Below are positions 7,928 through 17,476 of a DNA stretch of 64,000 nt, one piece after another. Origin of the DNA: Lentzea indica (GTDB taxonomy: Bacteria > Actinomycetota > Actinomycetes > Mycobacteriales > Pseudonocardiaceae); the NCBI RefSeq assembly GCF_012184385.1, contig NZ_VSRL01000011.1:1-64000 (forward strand), in the 5' to 3' direction. Within the stretch, counting starts at the first letter, position 1; each line of letters begins with the position of its first letter. The notes below the pieces were generated by a model. That model had not been told where the DNA came from, searched no databases, and worked only from the letters and a program-made list of their open reading frames with translations. A program made the translations under genes and the position numbers.

Positions 7928-9309
7928 GTGGCGAAGACAGCGCGGCCGATCTTCCGTTGTGCCGAGTGCGGGCACGAGGTGGCGAAGTGGTTCGGCCGCT
8001 GCCCCGAGTGCCAGGCCTGGGGCAGCATCGAGGAACGTGGCACGGCGTCGGTGACCCGCGTCGTGGCCGGTGCGCCGACGTCGGCTGCCCGGCCGATCGG
8101 CGAGGTCGACATCGAGTCGGCGCGGGCGCTCACGACGGGCGTCAGCGAGTTCGACCGCGTGCTGGGCGGCGGTCTCGTGCCGGGTGCCGTCGTGCTGCTG
8201 GCCGGCGAGCCCGGTGTGGCAAGTCGACGTTGCTGCTGGAGACCGCGCACCGCTGGGCAGAAGGCCACGGCCGCTGCCTCTACGTCACGGGCGAGGAGTC
8301 CGCCGGTCAGGTGCGGCTGCGCGCGGAACGCACCGGCAACCTGCACCACGAGATGTACCTGGCGGCCGAGAGCGAGCTCAGCGCGTTGCTCGGCCAGGTC
8401 GACCAGGTGAAGCCGTCGATGCTGATCGTCGACTCCATCCAGACCATGTCGACCGTGAGCGTCGACGGTGTGCCCGGCGGTGTCACGCAGGTGCGGACCG
8501 TCGCAGCAGGACTGATCGCGATGGCCAAGGAACGCGGCCTCCCCGTCGTGCTGGTCGGGCACGTCACCAAGGACGGATCCGTTGCGGGGCCTCGGGTTCT
8601 GGAGCACCTCGTCGACGTGGTGCTGCAGTTCGAGGGCGATCGCCATTCGAGTTTGAGGCTGTTGCGCGGCATCAAGAACCGCTACGGCGCGGCGGACGAG
8701 GTGGGCTGTTTCGAGCTGCGCGACGACGGCATCGTCGGGGTGCCGGACCCGTCGGGGCTGTTCCTCACGCGCCGCGAGAAGGCCGTCGAGGGCACCTGCG
8801 TCACGGTGATCGTCGAGGGCAAGCGGCCGATGCTCGGCGAGGTGCAGGCGCTGGTGGCCAAGACGAACCTGCCGGCACCCCGGCGTGCGGTCAGCGGTCT
8901 GGACGCCGCGCGGATCTCGATGGCGCTGGCGGTGCTGGAGAAGCGCGGGAAGGTCAACCTGTTCCAGAAGGACGTGTTCACCGCGACCGTGGGCGGGATG
9001 CGGCTGGTCGAGCCCGCCGCCGACCTCGCGGTCGTGCTGGCGGTGGCGTCTGCGGAGCGGGAGATCGCGTTGCCCGCCGACCTGGTGGTGCTCGGCGAGG
9101 TGGGGCTCGCGGGGGAGATCCGGCGGGTCAACGGCGTCGGCAAGCGGCTGACCGAGGCTGCTCGGCTGGGGTTCAAGAAGGCGTTGGTGCCGCCGGATCA
9201 CGGGCCGTTGCCCGACGGGGTGCGGGCGCTGGTGGCGAACGATCTGGTGTCGGCGCTGGACGTGCTGGGCCTGAACGGGCGTCGCAGCAGCAAGGGTGAG
9301 GAGGGCTGA
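7928..9309 (+). pseudogene. radA: DNA repair protein RadA, frameshifted inside Walker A (possible sequence error)
   Basis: RadA is a RecA-like ATPase that promotes branch migration in recombinational repair. The first frame starts at GTG 7928 (MAKTARPIFRCAECGHEVAKW) with the N-terminal C4 zinc finger CAECG...CPECQ. It runs to LLAGEPGV near 8218, where the reading breaks. The next frame continues with KSTLLLETAHRWAEGHG, then the KNRYG motif and the Lon-like C-terminal domain (PADLVVLGEVGLAGEIRRV) to 9309. The local sequence gtggcaag should be gtgGGcaag for GVGK, so one G is missing. Adding it gives a 460-residue protein of normal length. Nothing else is decayed. TAACGT at 7914-7919 suggests a leaderless transcript. 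The neighbour disA, common after radA in actinobacteria, is not present here. Confidence 0.9.
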
Positions 9310-9319
9310 GCTGACGCGC

Positions 9320-9341
9320 CGGTCGCCCCGGTGGGCGACCG
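9320..9341 (+). terminator. Terminator after radA
   Basis: A perfect 9-bp stem, cggtcgccc (9320-9328) with gggcgaccg (9333-9341), and a 4-nt loop, starting 11 nt after the radA stop. No clear U tract follows. Confidence 0.5.
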
Positions 9342-9356
9342 TGATCGAATACACGG

Positions 9357-9890
9357 GTGTTGGGGAGACACGACAGCGAGATAGGTGAGCTGTTGCGGTT
9401 GGCTGCGGGACTGGTGCCGGCCGAGGTGCAGAGCGCGGACGTGCTTGACCACCTCGACCACGAGGAGTGGGAGCTGGTGCTCGACCTGCTGGGGGAGTTC
9501 GACGGCAACACCTGGCAGACACCGCGTTATTGGGCGCTGCTGGCGGAGACGGCGATCCAGATGGACCTCGACGAGGCCTGGTTCCAGTGGCGCTGCGTGG
9601 AGTCGATCCAGGGCCTGATGCGGGTCGAGCTGACACTGTCGTACGACGCGGAACCGTTGCCCGCCAGGGGACAGCGGCCGACGTGGGACCTGACGGGCAA
9701 CGATCGGCGAGTGGCCGCGCTGTGGATCGAGTCCAAGCCCGTGCTGGGGCCGGGTGAACGTGCGACGGCACGGTTGCGCCCGTTCGTGCCGCCGGCGTGG
9801 GCTCATCTCGGCAGAGGCGATGTGATCACCCTGCAGGGCAGTTCGCCGGGCACCGCGAAGATCGTGGAACGGGTGCCACCACGACCGTGA
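9357..9890 (+). CDS. Unknown conserved actinobacterial protein
   Basis: A 177-residue soluble protein I do not recognise. The start is the GTG at 9357 (MLGRHDSEIGEL). No ribosome site is evident, so a leaderless message is possible. The first 80 residues look helical and acidic (LDHEEWELVLDLLGEF), with several Trp residues. The C-terminal 60 residues are beta-rich and resemble a small barrel (ATARLRPFVPPAWAHLGRGDVITLQG). There is no signal peptide or membrane helix. It follows radA with a terminator between and ends at a strong bidirectional terminator, so it is probably monocistronic. Codon pattern agrees with its neighbours. Confidence 0.72.
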   Translation: MLGRHDSEIGELLRLAAGLVPAEVQSADVLDHLDHEEWELVLDLLGEFDGNTWQTPRYWALLAETAIQMDLDEAWFQWRCVESIQGLMRVELTLSYDAEPLPARGQRPTWDLTGNDRRVAALWIESKPVLGPGERATARLRPFVPPAWAHLGRGDVITLQGSSPGTAKIVERVPPRP

Positions 9891-9892
9891 AA

Positions 9893-9934
9893 CGCACTCG
9901 GGGACCTTCCGGGTGTGGAAGGTCCCCGAGTGCG
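9893..9934. terminator. Strong bidirectional terminator
   Basis: A perfect 18-bp stem (9893-9910 with 9917-9934) and a 6-nt loop, gggtgt, lie between the convergent unknown gene (ends 9890) and the trehalose fusion gene (ends 9941). Confidence 0.85.
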
Positions 9935-9940
9935 GTCAGA

Positions 9941-12472
9941 TCACTGCGAGAGCAGCTGGGCGCAGCGGATCAGGCCCAGGTGGGAGTAGGCCTGCGGGTG
10001 GTTGCCCAGCGAGCGCTCGGCGATCGGGTCGTACTCCTCGGGCAGCAGGCCGGTGGGGCCGGCGGCCGCGACGATCTGGCCGAACAGCTCCTCGGCCTCG
10101 GTGCGACGGCCGGTGAGCAGGTAGGCCTCGATCAGCCACGCCGTGCACAGGTGGAAGCCGCCCTCGTCGCCCGGCAGGCCGTCGTCGCGGTGGTAGCGGT
10201 ACACGGTCGAGCCGGACCGCAGCTCGGCCTCGATGGCGGTGACCGTCGACTGGAACCGCTCGTCGGCCGGGTCGATCAGACCCGACAGTCCGACGAAGAG
10301 CGATGCCGCATCCAGGTCGTCACCGTCGTAGGCCGTGGTGAACGACTGGACCTCGTCGTTCCAGCCGTTCTTCAGCACGTCCGTGGCGATCGTGTCGCGC
10401 AACGTCACCCACGACGGGTCGAGATCCCGGCCGAACTGCTCGCCGAGCTTGATCGCGCGGTCGATGGTCAGCCAGCACATGACCTTCGAGTACACGTGGT
10501 GGCGCGGCGCGTGCCGCTCCTCCCAGATGCCGTGGTCCGGCTCGTGCCAGCGCCGCGAGACGGCCTCGGCCATCGCCTGGGCCATCTTCCAGTCCTGGTC
10601 CGACAGCGAGCCGCGCGCGGTGGCCAGCTGGACGACCAGGTCGACCACCGGGCCGAACACGTCGAGCTGCACCTGCTGGTTGGCGAGGTTGCCGACGCGA
10701 ACCGGACGCGAGCCCGCGTAACCGGGCAGCGTGTCGATCACGGCCTCGGCGCCGAGCTGGGTGCCTTGCAACGTGTACAGCGGGTGCAGGCGCTCCGGAC
10801 CCGGGATGGTCTGCAGGACGCCGTGCAGCCACGCCAGGAAGCCGTCGGCCTCCGCGAAGGAGCCCACGGACACCAGCGCGGCGGCGGTCATCGCGCCGTC
10901 ACGCAGCCAGCAGTAGCGGTAGTCCCAGTTGCGGACACCGCCCAGCTCCTCGGGCAGCGACGTGGTGGCCGCGGCCATGATCGAGCCGGAGTCCTTGTGC
11001 ACCAGGCCGCGCAGCGTCAGAGCCGAGCGCAGCACCAGGTCCGTCTGCACGGGCGGGAGCCTGAGGCCCGCCGCCCAGTCCGACCAGTAGCCGGACGCGC
11101 GGTCACGACGGACGGACTCGGCCTGCGCGTGCTCGGAGATGTCGTCGGTGCCGCAACGCAGCTCCAGCAACACCGGTGCGCCTTCGCGCGGACGCACGAT
11201 CGCCCGTGCGGTCTCCTGAACGCCGTCGGAGGTGATCTCCCAGTCGACGCCGGGCGAACGCAGCACCATCGGGTCCGAGGTGCCGACTACGCGCAGACCT
11301 TCGCGCTCGCGGATGAACCGCACCGGCACTTGACCGAACTCCGGGCGCGGCGCGAACGTGATCACCGCGTTGGTCGAGCCGGAGATCCTGCGCACCAGGT
11401 CCGTGCGGTGCGAGGCGAGGTCGTGCTCCAGGTAGTCGGTCACCAGGAGCCGCGACCAGCGGGTCTCCACGATCATCGTGCCCGGCAGGTAGCGCTGGCC
11501 CAGCGGCAGCGACCCGTGCTCCGGCTTGATCGAGAAGTGGCCTGCGGCCGGACCACCCAGAAGGTCTGCGAAGATCGCCGCGGAGTCCGGCTCCGGGTGG
11601 CACAGCCAGTTGACCTTGGCATCGGGCGTCACGAGGGCGACCGAGCGCTCGTTGGCGAGCATGGTCAGCCGCTCGATCGGCACGGCCTGGTCGCCGTGCA
11701 GCCACGCCCGTCGCTCCTCCAAGAGGAACGCGAGGACCGTGGCCACGTCAGCGGGGTCGCTCACGTAGTGCTCGGCCAGCGACTCGCCGGCGCCGACGCG
11801 GATACCGACGTCCGGACCGTGCAGGCGCGCGAACGCCTTCTCGTCCGTCACGTCGTCACCCAGGAAGATCGCCGCGGTGGCGCCGACCTGGTGACGCAGG
11901 ACGTCGAGGGCGTGGCCCTTGTCGGTCTCGACGACGGCGAGCTCGATGACGGCCTTGCCCTCGGTGACCTGGACACCTTCCCAGGTGCACGGGCCGGTGC
12001 GGACGGCGGAGAGCACCGTCTCACCGATGGCCTCGCTCGCGGCACGGCGCACGTGCACCGCGACCGAGGCGGGCTTGACCTCGAGCTGGACGCCCTCGTG
12101 GCCGTCGACGATCTGTTCCAGCTCGGCTTCGATGCGCCGCAGCAACGCCTTGGCGTTCGCGTCCAGCGCGTGGACGAAGCCGACGTCGAACTCGGAGCCG
12201 TGTGAACCGACGAGGTGGACCTCGCCGGGCAGGCGGGACAGGGTTGCGAGGTCGCGCAGCGCGCGACCGGAGATCACGGCAGAGGTGGTCTCGTGCAAGC
12301 TCGCGAGAGAACGCAGCGCGTTCACCGACTCCGGGAGCGGGCGTGCCTGCTCCGGGTCGCTCACGATCGGCGCGAGTGTTCCGTCGTAGTCGCTGGCGAC
12401 CAGCAGTCGTGGGGTTCGGGCCAGCTGCACGATTGCTCGGCGCAGTTCGGCGGGGAGGGCCTCGGCGGTCAA
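9941..12472 (-). CDS. otsB: Trehalose-6-phosphate phosphatase fused to a GH15 glycosidase
   Basis: An 843-residue two-domain cytoplasmic enzyme. Residues about 1-260 are OtsB, a HAD phosphatase converting trehalose-6-phosphate to trehalose. Motif I is LVASDYDGTLAPI, motif III/IV is FLGDDVTDEKAF, and the cap carries SHGSEFD. Residues about 270-843 are a GH15 glucoamylase/trehalase-type domain: NWDYRYCWLRDGAMTA, DHGIWEERHAPR with the likely general-acid Glu, and LLPEEYDPIAERSLGNHPQ near the C-terminus with the likely base. GH15 trehalases hydrolyse trehalose to glucose in mycobacteria, so one polypeptide could make and degrade trehalose, or the GH15 part could act on a different alpha-glucoside. 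It lies 45 nt downstream of otsA on the same strand. Confidence 0.92.
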   Translation of the reverse strand: MTAEALPAELRRAIVQLARTPRLLVASDYDGTLAPIVSDPEQARPLPESVNALRSLASLHETTSAVISGRALRDLATLSRLPGEVHLVGSHGSEFDVGFVHALDANAKALLRRIEAELEQIVDGHEGVQLEVKPASVAVHVRRAASEAIGETVLSAVRTGPCTWEGVQVTEGKAVIELAVVETDKGHALDVLRHQVGATAAIFLGDDVTDEKAFARLHGPDVGIRVGAGESLAEHYVSDPADVATVLAFLLEERRAWLHGDQAVPIERLTMLANERSVALVTPDAKVNWLCHPEPDSAAIFADLLGGPAAGHFSIKPEHGSLPLGQRYLPGTMIVETRWSRLLVTDYLEHDLASHRTDLVRRISGSTNAVITFAPRPEFGQVPVRFIREREGLRVVGTSDPMVLRSPGVDWEITSDGVQETARAIVRPREGAPVLLELRCGTDDISEHAQAESVRRDRASGYWSDWAAGLRLPPVQTDLVLRSALTLRGLVHKDSGSIMAAATTSLPEELGGVRNWDYRYCWLRDGAMTAAALVSVGSFAEADGFLAWLHGVLQTIPGPERLHPLYTLQGTQLGAEAVIDTLPGYAGSRPVRVGNLANQQVQLDVFGPVVDLVVQLATARGSLSDQDWKMAQAMAEAVSRRWHEPDHGIWEERHAPRHHVYSKVMCWLTIDRAIKLGEQFGRDLDPSWVTLRDTIATDVLKNGWNDEVQSFTTAYDGDDLDAASLFVGLSGLIDPADERFQSTVTAIEAELRSGSTVYRYHRDDGLPGDEGGFHLCTAWLIEAYLLTGRRTEAEELFGQIVAAAGPTGLLPEEYDPIAERSLGNHPQAYSHLGLIRCAQLLSQ

Positions 12473-12517
12473 CGCCCCTCCTGGAGCACTCGATGGGTCA
12501 GTGGGATCTGAAATGAT

Positions 12518-13957
12518 TCAGACCGAGGTCTGCGTGCCCAACGCCTCCAGGAACGACCTCGCCCAACGGTCAACGTCGTGGGTGAGAACTTGGCGGCGCA
12601 GCGCGCGCATCCTACGGCGGCCTTCAGCGGGATCGATGTCGAGGGCGGCCTGCAGTGCGTTCTTGACACCGTCCAGATCATGGGGGTTCACCAGGAACGC
12701 ACTGGTCAGTTCTGCGGCAGCGCCGGCGAACTCGCTGAGCACCAGAGCTCCACCAAGATCATATCGGCAGGCGACGTACTCCTTGCACACGAGGTTCATA
12801 CCGTCACGAACCGGCGTCACGACCATGACGTCCGCGGCGCTCATGAACGCGACGAGTTCCTCGCGGTTCACCGACTGGTGGAGGTAGTGCACGACGGGTT
12901 TGCCGACTCGTCCGAACTCGCCGTTGATCCGGCCGACGGACTGTTCGATGTCCTGACGCATCGTCTTGTAGTGGTCGACACGCTCCCGGCTGGGCGTGGC
13001 GAGCTGGACCATCGTGACGTCCTCGGGGTCCACGCGTCCGTCCGCGATCAGCTCGTACAGAGCGCGGATCCGGACGTCGATGCCCTTCGTGTAGTCGAGA
13101 CGGTCCACGCCCAGAAGGATGCGCTTGGGGTTGCCAAGATCCGCTCGAATCTGCCTCGCGCGGGCCTGCGTCTCCTTGCGCCGTGCCACCGCGTCCAGGC
13201 CGGCGCTGTCGATCGAGATCGGGAACGCGCCGACGCGCACCGTGCGGTCGCCGACCTGCACGACACCTGGCCGGGTCCTGACACCAACGGTGCCGCGGCT
13301 GGGCTCGAGGCCGACCAGCCGGCGGGCCAGCCAGAGGAAGTTCTGCGCGCCGCCGGGGCGGTGGAAGCCGATCAGATCCGCGCCGAGCAGGCCGCGGATG
13401 ATCTCGGTTCGCCACGGCAGCTGCATGTACAGCTCGACCGGCGGGAACGGGATGTGCAGGAAGAAGCCGATCTTCAGGTCCGGCCGCTGGTCGCGCAGCA
13501 TCGCGGGGACGAGCTGCAGCTGGTAGTCCTGCACCCACACGGTCGCGCCGTGCGCGGCGATCTTCGCGGTCGCGTCGGCGAACCGCTGGTTGACCCGCAC
13601 GTACGCGTTCCACCAGTGCCGGTGGAACGCGGGCTGCGCGACGACGTCGTGGTAGAGCGGCCACAGGGTGCCGTTGGAGAAGCCCTCGTAGTAGTCCTCG
13701 ACCTCTTTGGCGGACAGTGGCACGGGGTGCAGCAGCAGGCCGTCGTCTTCGAACGGTGCCACCTCGGCGTCGGACACGCCGGGCCAGCCGACCCACGCGC
13801 CGCTGTGTGAACGGAGGAACGGCTCGAGCGCGCTCACCAGCCCTCCCGGGCTGTGCTTCCAGCGCTCGGTGCCGTCAGGCAAGCGCTCCAGGTCAACCGG
13901 CAGCCGGTTGGCCACGACTACGAATTCCGCCCCGTTCTCGCCAATGTCCATGCTCAC
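12518..13957 (-). CDS. otsA: Alpha,alpha-trehalose-phosphate synthase (UDP/NDP-forming), GT20
   Basis: Transfers glucose from an NDP-glucose to glucose-6-phosphate, giving trehalose-6-phosphate. The 479-residue GT20 protein starts [20 protein letters not shown] with the N-terminal loop. [15 protein letters not shown] and [19 protein letters not shown] are the family signatures, and the donor-site segment [18 protein letters not shown] is intact. The C-terminal [20 protein letters not shown] completes the active site. It is followed by the OtsB-GH15 fusion, forming a two-gene trehalose operon. Trehalose serves as compatible solute and glycolipid precursor in these bacteria. Confidence 0.96.
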   Translation of the reverse strand: MSMDIGENGAEFVVVANRLPVDLERLPDGTERWKHSPGGLVSALEPFLRSHSGAWVGWPGVSDAEVAPFEDDGLLLHPVPLSAKEVEDYYEGFSNGTLWPLYHDVVAQPAFHRHWWNAYVRVNQRFADATAKIAAHGATVWVQDYQLQLVPAMLRDQRPDLKIGFFLHIPFPPVELYMQLPWRTEIIRGLLGADLIGFHRPGGAQNFLWLARRLVGLEPSRGTVGVRTRPGVVQVGDRTVRVGAFPISIDSAGLDAVARRKETQARARQIRADLGNPKRILLGVDRLDYTKGIDVRIRALYELIADGRVDPEDVTMVQLATPSRERVDHYKTMRQDIEQSVGRINGEFGRVGKPVVHYLHQSVNREELVAFMSAADVMVVTPVRDGMNLVCKEYVACRYDLGGALVLSEFAGAAAELTSAFLVNPHDLDGVKNALQAALDIDPAEGRRRMRALRRQVLTHDVDRWARSFLEALGTQTSV

Positions 13958-14020
13958 GTTTCTGAGGCTAGTGCGGACGCGTGTCCGGGGCGTGTCGTGT
14001 AACCCCCGTCACAGCGAGTT

Positions 14021-15457
14021 TCACTCCAAACGACGCTTCGTGGGTTTGAGAGGCCCGGACATGCGCGGACCTGCGAGCTTGCGCTCCAAACGGCTCAGTC
14101 CGGTGCGCACTGGCTGGGCCAGGTACTCGCCGAACACGACACCTCCGGCCAGAGCGAGAGCAATGCCACTCGCGAACACCAGCGTGCTCAAACCGGCCGG
14201 ATCGCCCTCCGCGGTGAGCTGGAACAGGCCCCGGTAAGTGGTCCAGCCCGGCAGCAGCGGAACGACGCCGGCCTGCACGACGACGAGCGTCGGAATGCGC
14301 AACCGGCGGGTCATCGTCGCGCCGCCGAACCCCGTGATCGCGGCCGCCACCGCCGATCCGAGCAGTGCGTCGAGACCGAAGGTGGTGACCAGGCCGTAGG
14401 AGGCCGTGCCGATCGCGCCGGAGATGGCGGCGGCGACGAGCGCGCGGGGCCGGGCGTAGCAGGCGAGCGCGAAGAACCCACTGGTCGCCGCACCGGCCGC
14501 GAACTGCATCGGCACCGCGGAGATCAACGGCGGCAACGGGTCGGTGAGCCGGATCGGGAGTCCGAAGTGGACGGCGGTGCGGATGGCGAGCGCGACGCCC
14601 GCGATCAGGCCCGCGCTGAGCAGCACTGTTTCCACGGTGCGGCCCGCGGCGGTGACGTTGTAGCCGGAGATCGCGTCCTGCACGGTGCTGACCAGCGCGA
14701 GCCCCGACAGCAGCACGACGATCCCGACGGCGACGAGCAGGCTCGGGCGGACGTTCGGCAGCAACCCCGTGGCGTAGACGGCCAGCGCCGCACCCGTGGC
14801 GAGCGCACCGCCGACGACCTGCTGGAAGAAGAACGGCAATGCACGGCGGTTGAGGATCCGGCCGACCCTGTCGATCACGGCGGTGACGATCGACGCGGTG
14901 ATCGCGAGCTCCAGCCCTCCGCCGACGAGGAACGCGACGGCCGCGGCCATCCCGGCCCACGCGACGGTGGCGACCCAGCGCGGGTACGGGTGCTTGGCGT
15001 TGGTGATGTCTTCGAGCTTCGCGTGCGCGTCCTCGATCGGGCCGAGATTGCGCACCAGATGTTCGACGGCCGCTAGCCGCGTGTAGTCGAGACTGCGCTG
15101 CCGGACGACCCGTACCGCGGTGATCGGCGGTGACTCCGTGCCTCGATGACACGACACGCTGATAGAGGTGTAGATCACGTCGACTTCGGTGTGGGGAAGT
15201 CCATAGCTCTCGGTGACTGAGAGAATCGTGGCTGTTACGTCGGCCGCGCCCGCACCACTGGCCATTTGGACCTCACCGATCTTCAATGCGAGATCGAGTA
15301 CCAGGTGAACAGTGGTGTCGTCGGGCAGCGAGGGACCGTGCATGTTGTTCGTGGAAATCTCGCGCACCTCCGTGGTGTGATCGTGCGGAGTCCTTCGACT
15401 GTTGCTGTGTCGTCTGCCACCTCCGATCGGGCGACCCGAAAAGGAGGACATGATCAC
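14021..15457 (-). CDS. ThrE-type threonine/serine exporter
   Basis: A 478-residue membrane transporter of the ThrE family (10-TMS), exporting small hydroxy amino acids by proton antiport in Corynebacterium. The N-terminal cytoplasmic segment is hydrophilic (ALKIGEVQMASGAGAADVTATI, a family signature near residue 60). Ten hydrophobic helices follow from about residue 165 in two five-helix blocks, including the second-half FGGATMTRRLRIPTLVVVQAGVVPLLPG (positions about 365-395). The C-terminus is basic. The start at 15457 is a GTG with an ATG two codons later; GGAGGG lies somewhat far upstream, so a start up to 38 codons further in is possible. It is transcribed alone, and substrate identity is inferred from family. 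Confidence 0.9.
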   Translation of the reverse strand: MIMSSFSGRPIGGGRRHSNSRRTPHDHTTEVREISTNNMHGPSLPDDTTVHLVLDLALKIGEVQMASGAGAADVTATILSVTESYGLPHTEVDVIYTSISVSCHRGTESPPITAVRVVRQRSLDYTRLAAVEHLVRNLGPIEDAHAKLEDITNAKHPYPRWVATVAWAGMAAAVAFLVGGGLELAITASIVTAVIDRVGRILNRRALPFFFQQVVGGALATGAALAVYATGLLPNVRPSLLVAVGIVVLLSGLALVSTVQDAISGYNVTAAGRTVETVLLSAGLIAGVALAIRTAVHFGLPIRLTDPLPPLISAVPMQFAAGAATSGFFALACYARPRALVAAAISGAIGTASYGLVTTFGLDALLGSAVAAAITGFGGATMTRRLRIPTLVVVQAGVVPLLPGWTTYRGLFQLTAEGDPAGLSTLVFASGIALALAGGVVFGEYLAQPVRTGLSRLERKLAGPRMSGPLKPTKRRLE

Positions 15458-15627
15458 TGTCCGTTGGTTACCCTCCTGACCTGGTCAAGGCGGTCGGTCC
15501 GACGCTTTGAGCCACTCAGTTGGTTGGTCCGACTCCGGTCGGAGCAATCCGATCACACTGAGAGCAGACCGTTCGCCGCAGGTAGCACCCGCAAGGGGCG
15601 CTTACCATGTTCGCGAACACGAGCCAG

Positions 15628-15700
15628 GCCGGCGTAGCTCAATTGGCAGAGCACTCGCCTTGTAAGCGAAAGGTTAGGGGTTCGATTCCCCTCGCCGGCT
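15628..15700 (+). tRNA. tRNA-Thr (anticodon UGU)
   Basis: A 73-nt cloverleaf. The acceptor arms are gccggcg (15628-15634) and cgccggc (15693-15699) with discriminator t. The D arm is gctcaattggcagagc, the anticodon loop cttgtaa has TGT at its centre, and the T arm is ggggttcgattcccc. CCA is not encoded. It reads ACA/ACG-type threonine codons. Confidence 0.96.
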
Positions 15701-15708
15701 CTTGTACA

Positions 15709-15740
15709 ACGAGGGTTCGCCCAGGTGGGCGGGCCCTCGT
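15709..15740. terminator. Terminator after tRNA-Thr, shared with the convergent gene
   Basis: A 14-bp stem with two G-U pairs (15709-15722 with 15727-15740) and a 4-nt loop lies nine nt after the tRNA and 22 nt before the end of the convergent membrane-protein gene. Confidence 0.7.
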
Positions 15741-15762
15741 CTCATTCCGACGTGACAGTTCG

Positions 15763-17466
15763 TCAGCTTTTGCGAACGAGTCCGGTAAAGCCCGCGACGC
15801 TCAGCGTGGCGAACGACCAACCCAGGATCTGCACGACCCAGCCTGCTCCGGTCGCCCATTGCCCGGCTGTTCCGTTCGCCAGTTCGCACCTCGGCGTGCC
15901 GCCGAGCTTCACCAGCGGGATCGCGAGATCGGCCGCAAGACTGATCCTGTTCACGGGTGAACAGGAGTCGGCGGGGCGGTCCTTGGCCGGTGTCAGGCCG
16001 TTGAACTCGCCCGCCGTCCACACCAGACAGATCGACAGCAGGAACGTGACCAGCAGTCCGACCACTGCTCTGGACGGCTTGTAGCCGTAGCCCAGAGTGA
16101 CGCCGAGGAACCAGTGCCAGAGCTTGTTGCCGGGGTCGCCGCGGCGGCGGAGATCGCGTTGCTGGGCGATCAGGACCTTGCGGGCGGTGTGTTCGTGGCC
16201 GGCGGCGCGGCACACGGCGGCGAGCTGTTGGTACGGCTGGGCTTCGTACCGGAAGTTGTGGTCTCGCAGCATGGTGAGCCACGCGCCTGTGTCGGCCGGA
16301 GGCTCGGGGTAGGTCAGGCCGTTCACCGTCACGGTGAAGCGCTCTGCCTCCATCAACTCCGGGACGTCGAGCCGCAACGGGTCCCCGACCTTGGTGTTGG
16401 ACAGGCTGAGCTCGTAGCCGTCGCCGTGGTTGATCAGCTTCTCCGGCCGGAAGGTCAGGGTGCCGCTCACGGCGGTTTCGTCGATCTCCACTGCGGGCCG
16501 CGGGGTGTTCGCCTGGATCACGGTGTCGCTGAGGTAGAACGTTGCCGAGATCGTCGACTTCTGCACGATCACGGCAGGGCCGTCGTCGTTGCGCACCGAC
16601 CCCTGGATGGTGAGGCTGCCGCCGATCCGGGCTCCGACGATTCGGACCGTCCCGAAAGTGGGGGCGTGCTTCGACCGTGCGTCGAAGCCCTCGTTGAGCC
16701 GCACGTTGGCCTGGAATTGGCTGCCGTCCAGGCTGAGCCCGCAGGTCGCGGCGGTGCGCACCACCGCTCCCCGCATGTGCAGGGCGCCGGCCGTCGCGTC
16801 GATCATCAGTAGCCCACAGCCCTCGCCGCCCGCTTTGACCAAGATTTCGTCGAGGTAGACGTCCCCACCGATCTTGGCGTTGTTGAGGACCAGGGCCGTG
16901 TCCGACTCGTTGACGATCACCGCCTCGTACAGGTTCAGATCGCCGCCGATGTCGCAGCCGTCGAGCCGGACCTCGGTGGCGAACAGCCGGTACGCGACCA
17001 CGCGCCGGCTGACGCGCAAACCCGCCGCGTACATCAGACCGACACTGCTGCTGTGGAGCAGCAACGGGCCGTCGATGTACGCGTTGTCGAGGTTCAGGAA
17101 TCCCGTGCAGCGGGCGTTCCGCATCCCGAAGTAGCGGGTCTGCAGGCCGGACGCGTCGAGGCCCGGCAGCGTGGATCCGTCGAACGTCAGGGAACGCAGT
17201 TCGGTGTCGCAGAGGGACGGCGGCTCCTCGAACACGCATTTGTCCAGTTCCAGCGATGCCGGGGTCTGGAGGTTGGTGAGATCGAGCAGGCCAGTCACGC
17301 GTGCGCCGACGACCCGGACCCCGCGTGGGTCGATGCTGCCGGAACGCAGCAGGGCACGGATCGCTTTGGCGCTCAGCGCGTTGTCCCCGCGACGCGAGAG
17401 ATCGAGCACCTCACCCGCCTCGGCGGCGCGTCTCATGTCCTGCTCTGTCTCACTACGGCGTGACAT
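15763..17466 (-). CDS. Membrane-anchored protein with solenoid-like repeats, unknown function
   Basis: About 567 residues (from the ATG at 17466; an ATG at 17478 would add four). Residues about 20-390 repeat short beta-strand units of the pentapeptide/beta-helix style, for example VRVVGARVTGLLDLTNL, ATEVRLDGCDIGGDLNLYEA and LNNAKIGGDVYLDEI, with hydrophobic L/I every few positions. This predicts a right-handed solenoid. After about residue 440 come a basic amphipathic stretch (LIAQQRDLRRRGDP) and two hydrophobic helices (AVVGLLVTFLLSICLVWTAG and near the C-terminus WVVQILGWSFATLSVAGF), anchoring it in the membrane with the solenoid inside. No catalytic motif is recognised. The gene starts only about 10 nt from the divergent aldo/keto reductase. 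Confidence 0.75.
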   Translation of the reverse strand: MSRRSETEQDMRRAAEAGEVLDLSRRGDNALSAKAIRALLRSGSIDPRGVRVVGARVTGLLDLTNLQTPASLELDKCVFEEPPSLCDTELRSLTFDGSTLPGLDASGLQTRYFGMRNARCTGFLNLDNAYIDGPLLLHSSSVGLMYAAGLRVSRRVVAYRLFATEVRLDGCDIGGDLNLYEAVIVNESDTALVLNNAKIGGDVYLDEILVKAGGEGCGLLMIDATAGALHMRGAVVRTAATCGLSLDGSQFQANVRLNEGFDARSKHAPTFGTVRIVGARIGGSLTIQGSVRNDDGPAVIVQKSTISATFYLSDTVIQANTPRPAVEIDETAVSGTLTFRPEKLINHGDGYELSLSNTKVGDPLRLDVPELMEAERFTVTVNGLTYPEPPADTGAWLTMLRDHNFRYEAQPYQQLAAVCRAAGHEHTARKVLIAQQRDLRRRGDPGNKLWHWFLGVTLGYGYKPSRAVVGLLVTFLLSICLVWTAGEFNGLTPAKDRPADSCSPVNRISLAADLAIPLVKLGGTPRCELANGTAGQWATGAGWVVQILGWSFATLSVAGFTGLVRKS

Positions 17467-17476
17467 TGTGGGCCCC

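Noticed and set aside
15580-15610. Promoter for the tRNA-Thr gene
   Set aside because: TACCAT at 15603-15608 is a fair -10 but no acceptable -35 lies 16-18 nt upstream.
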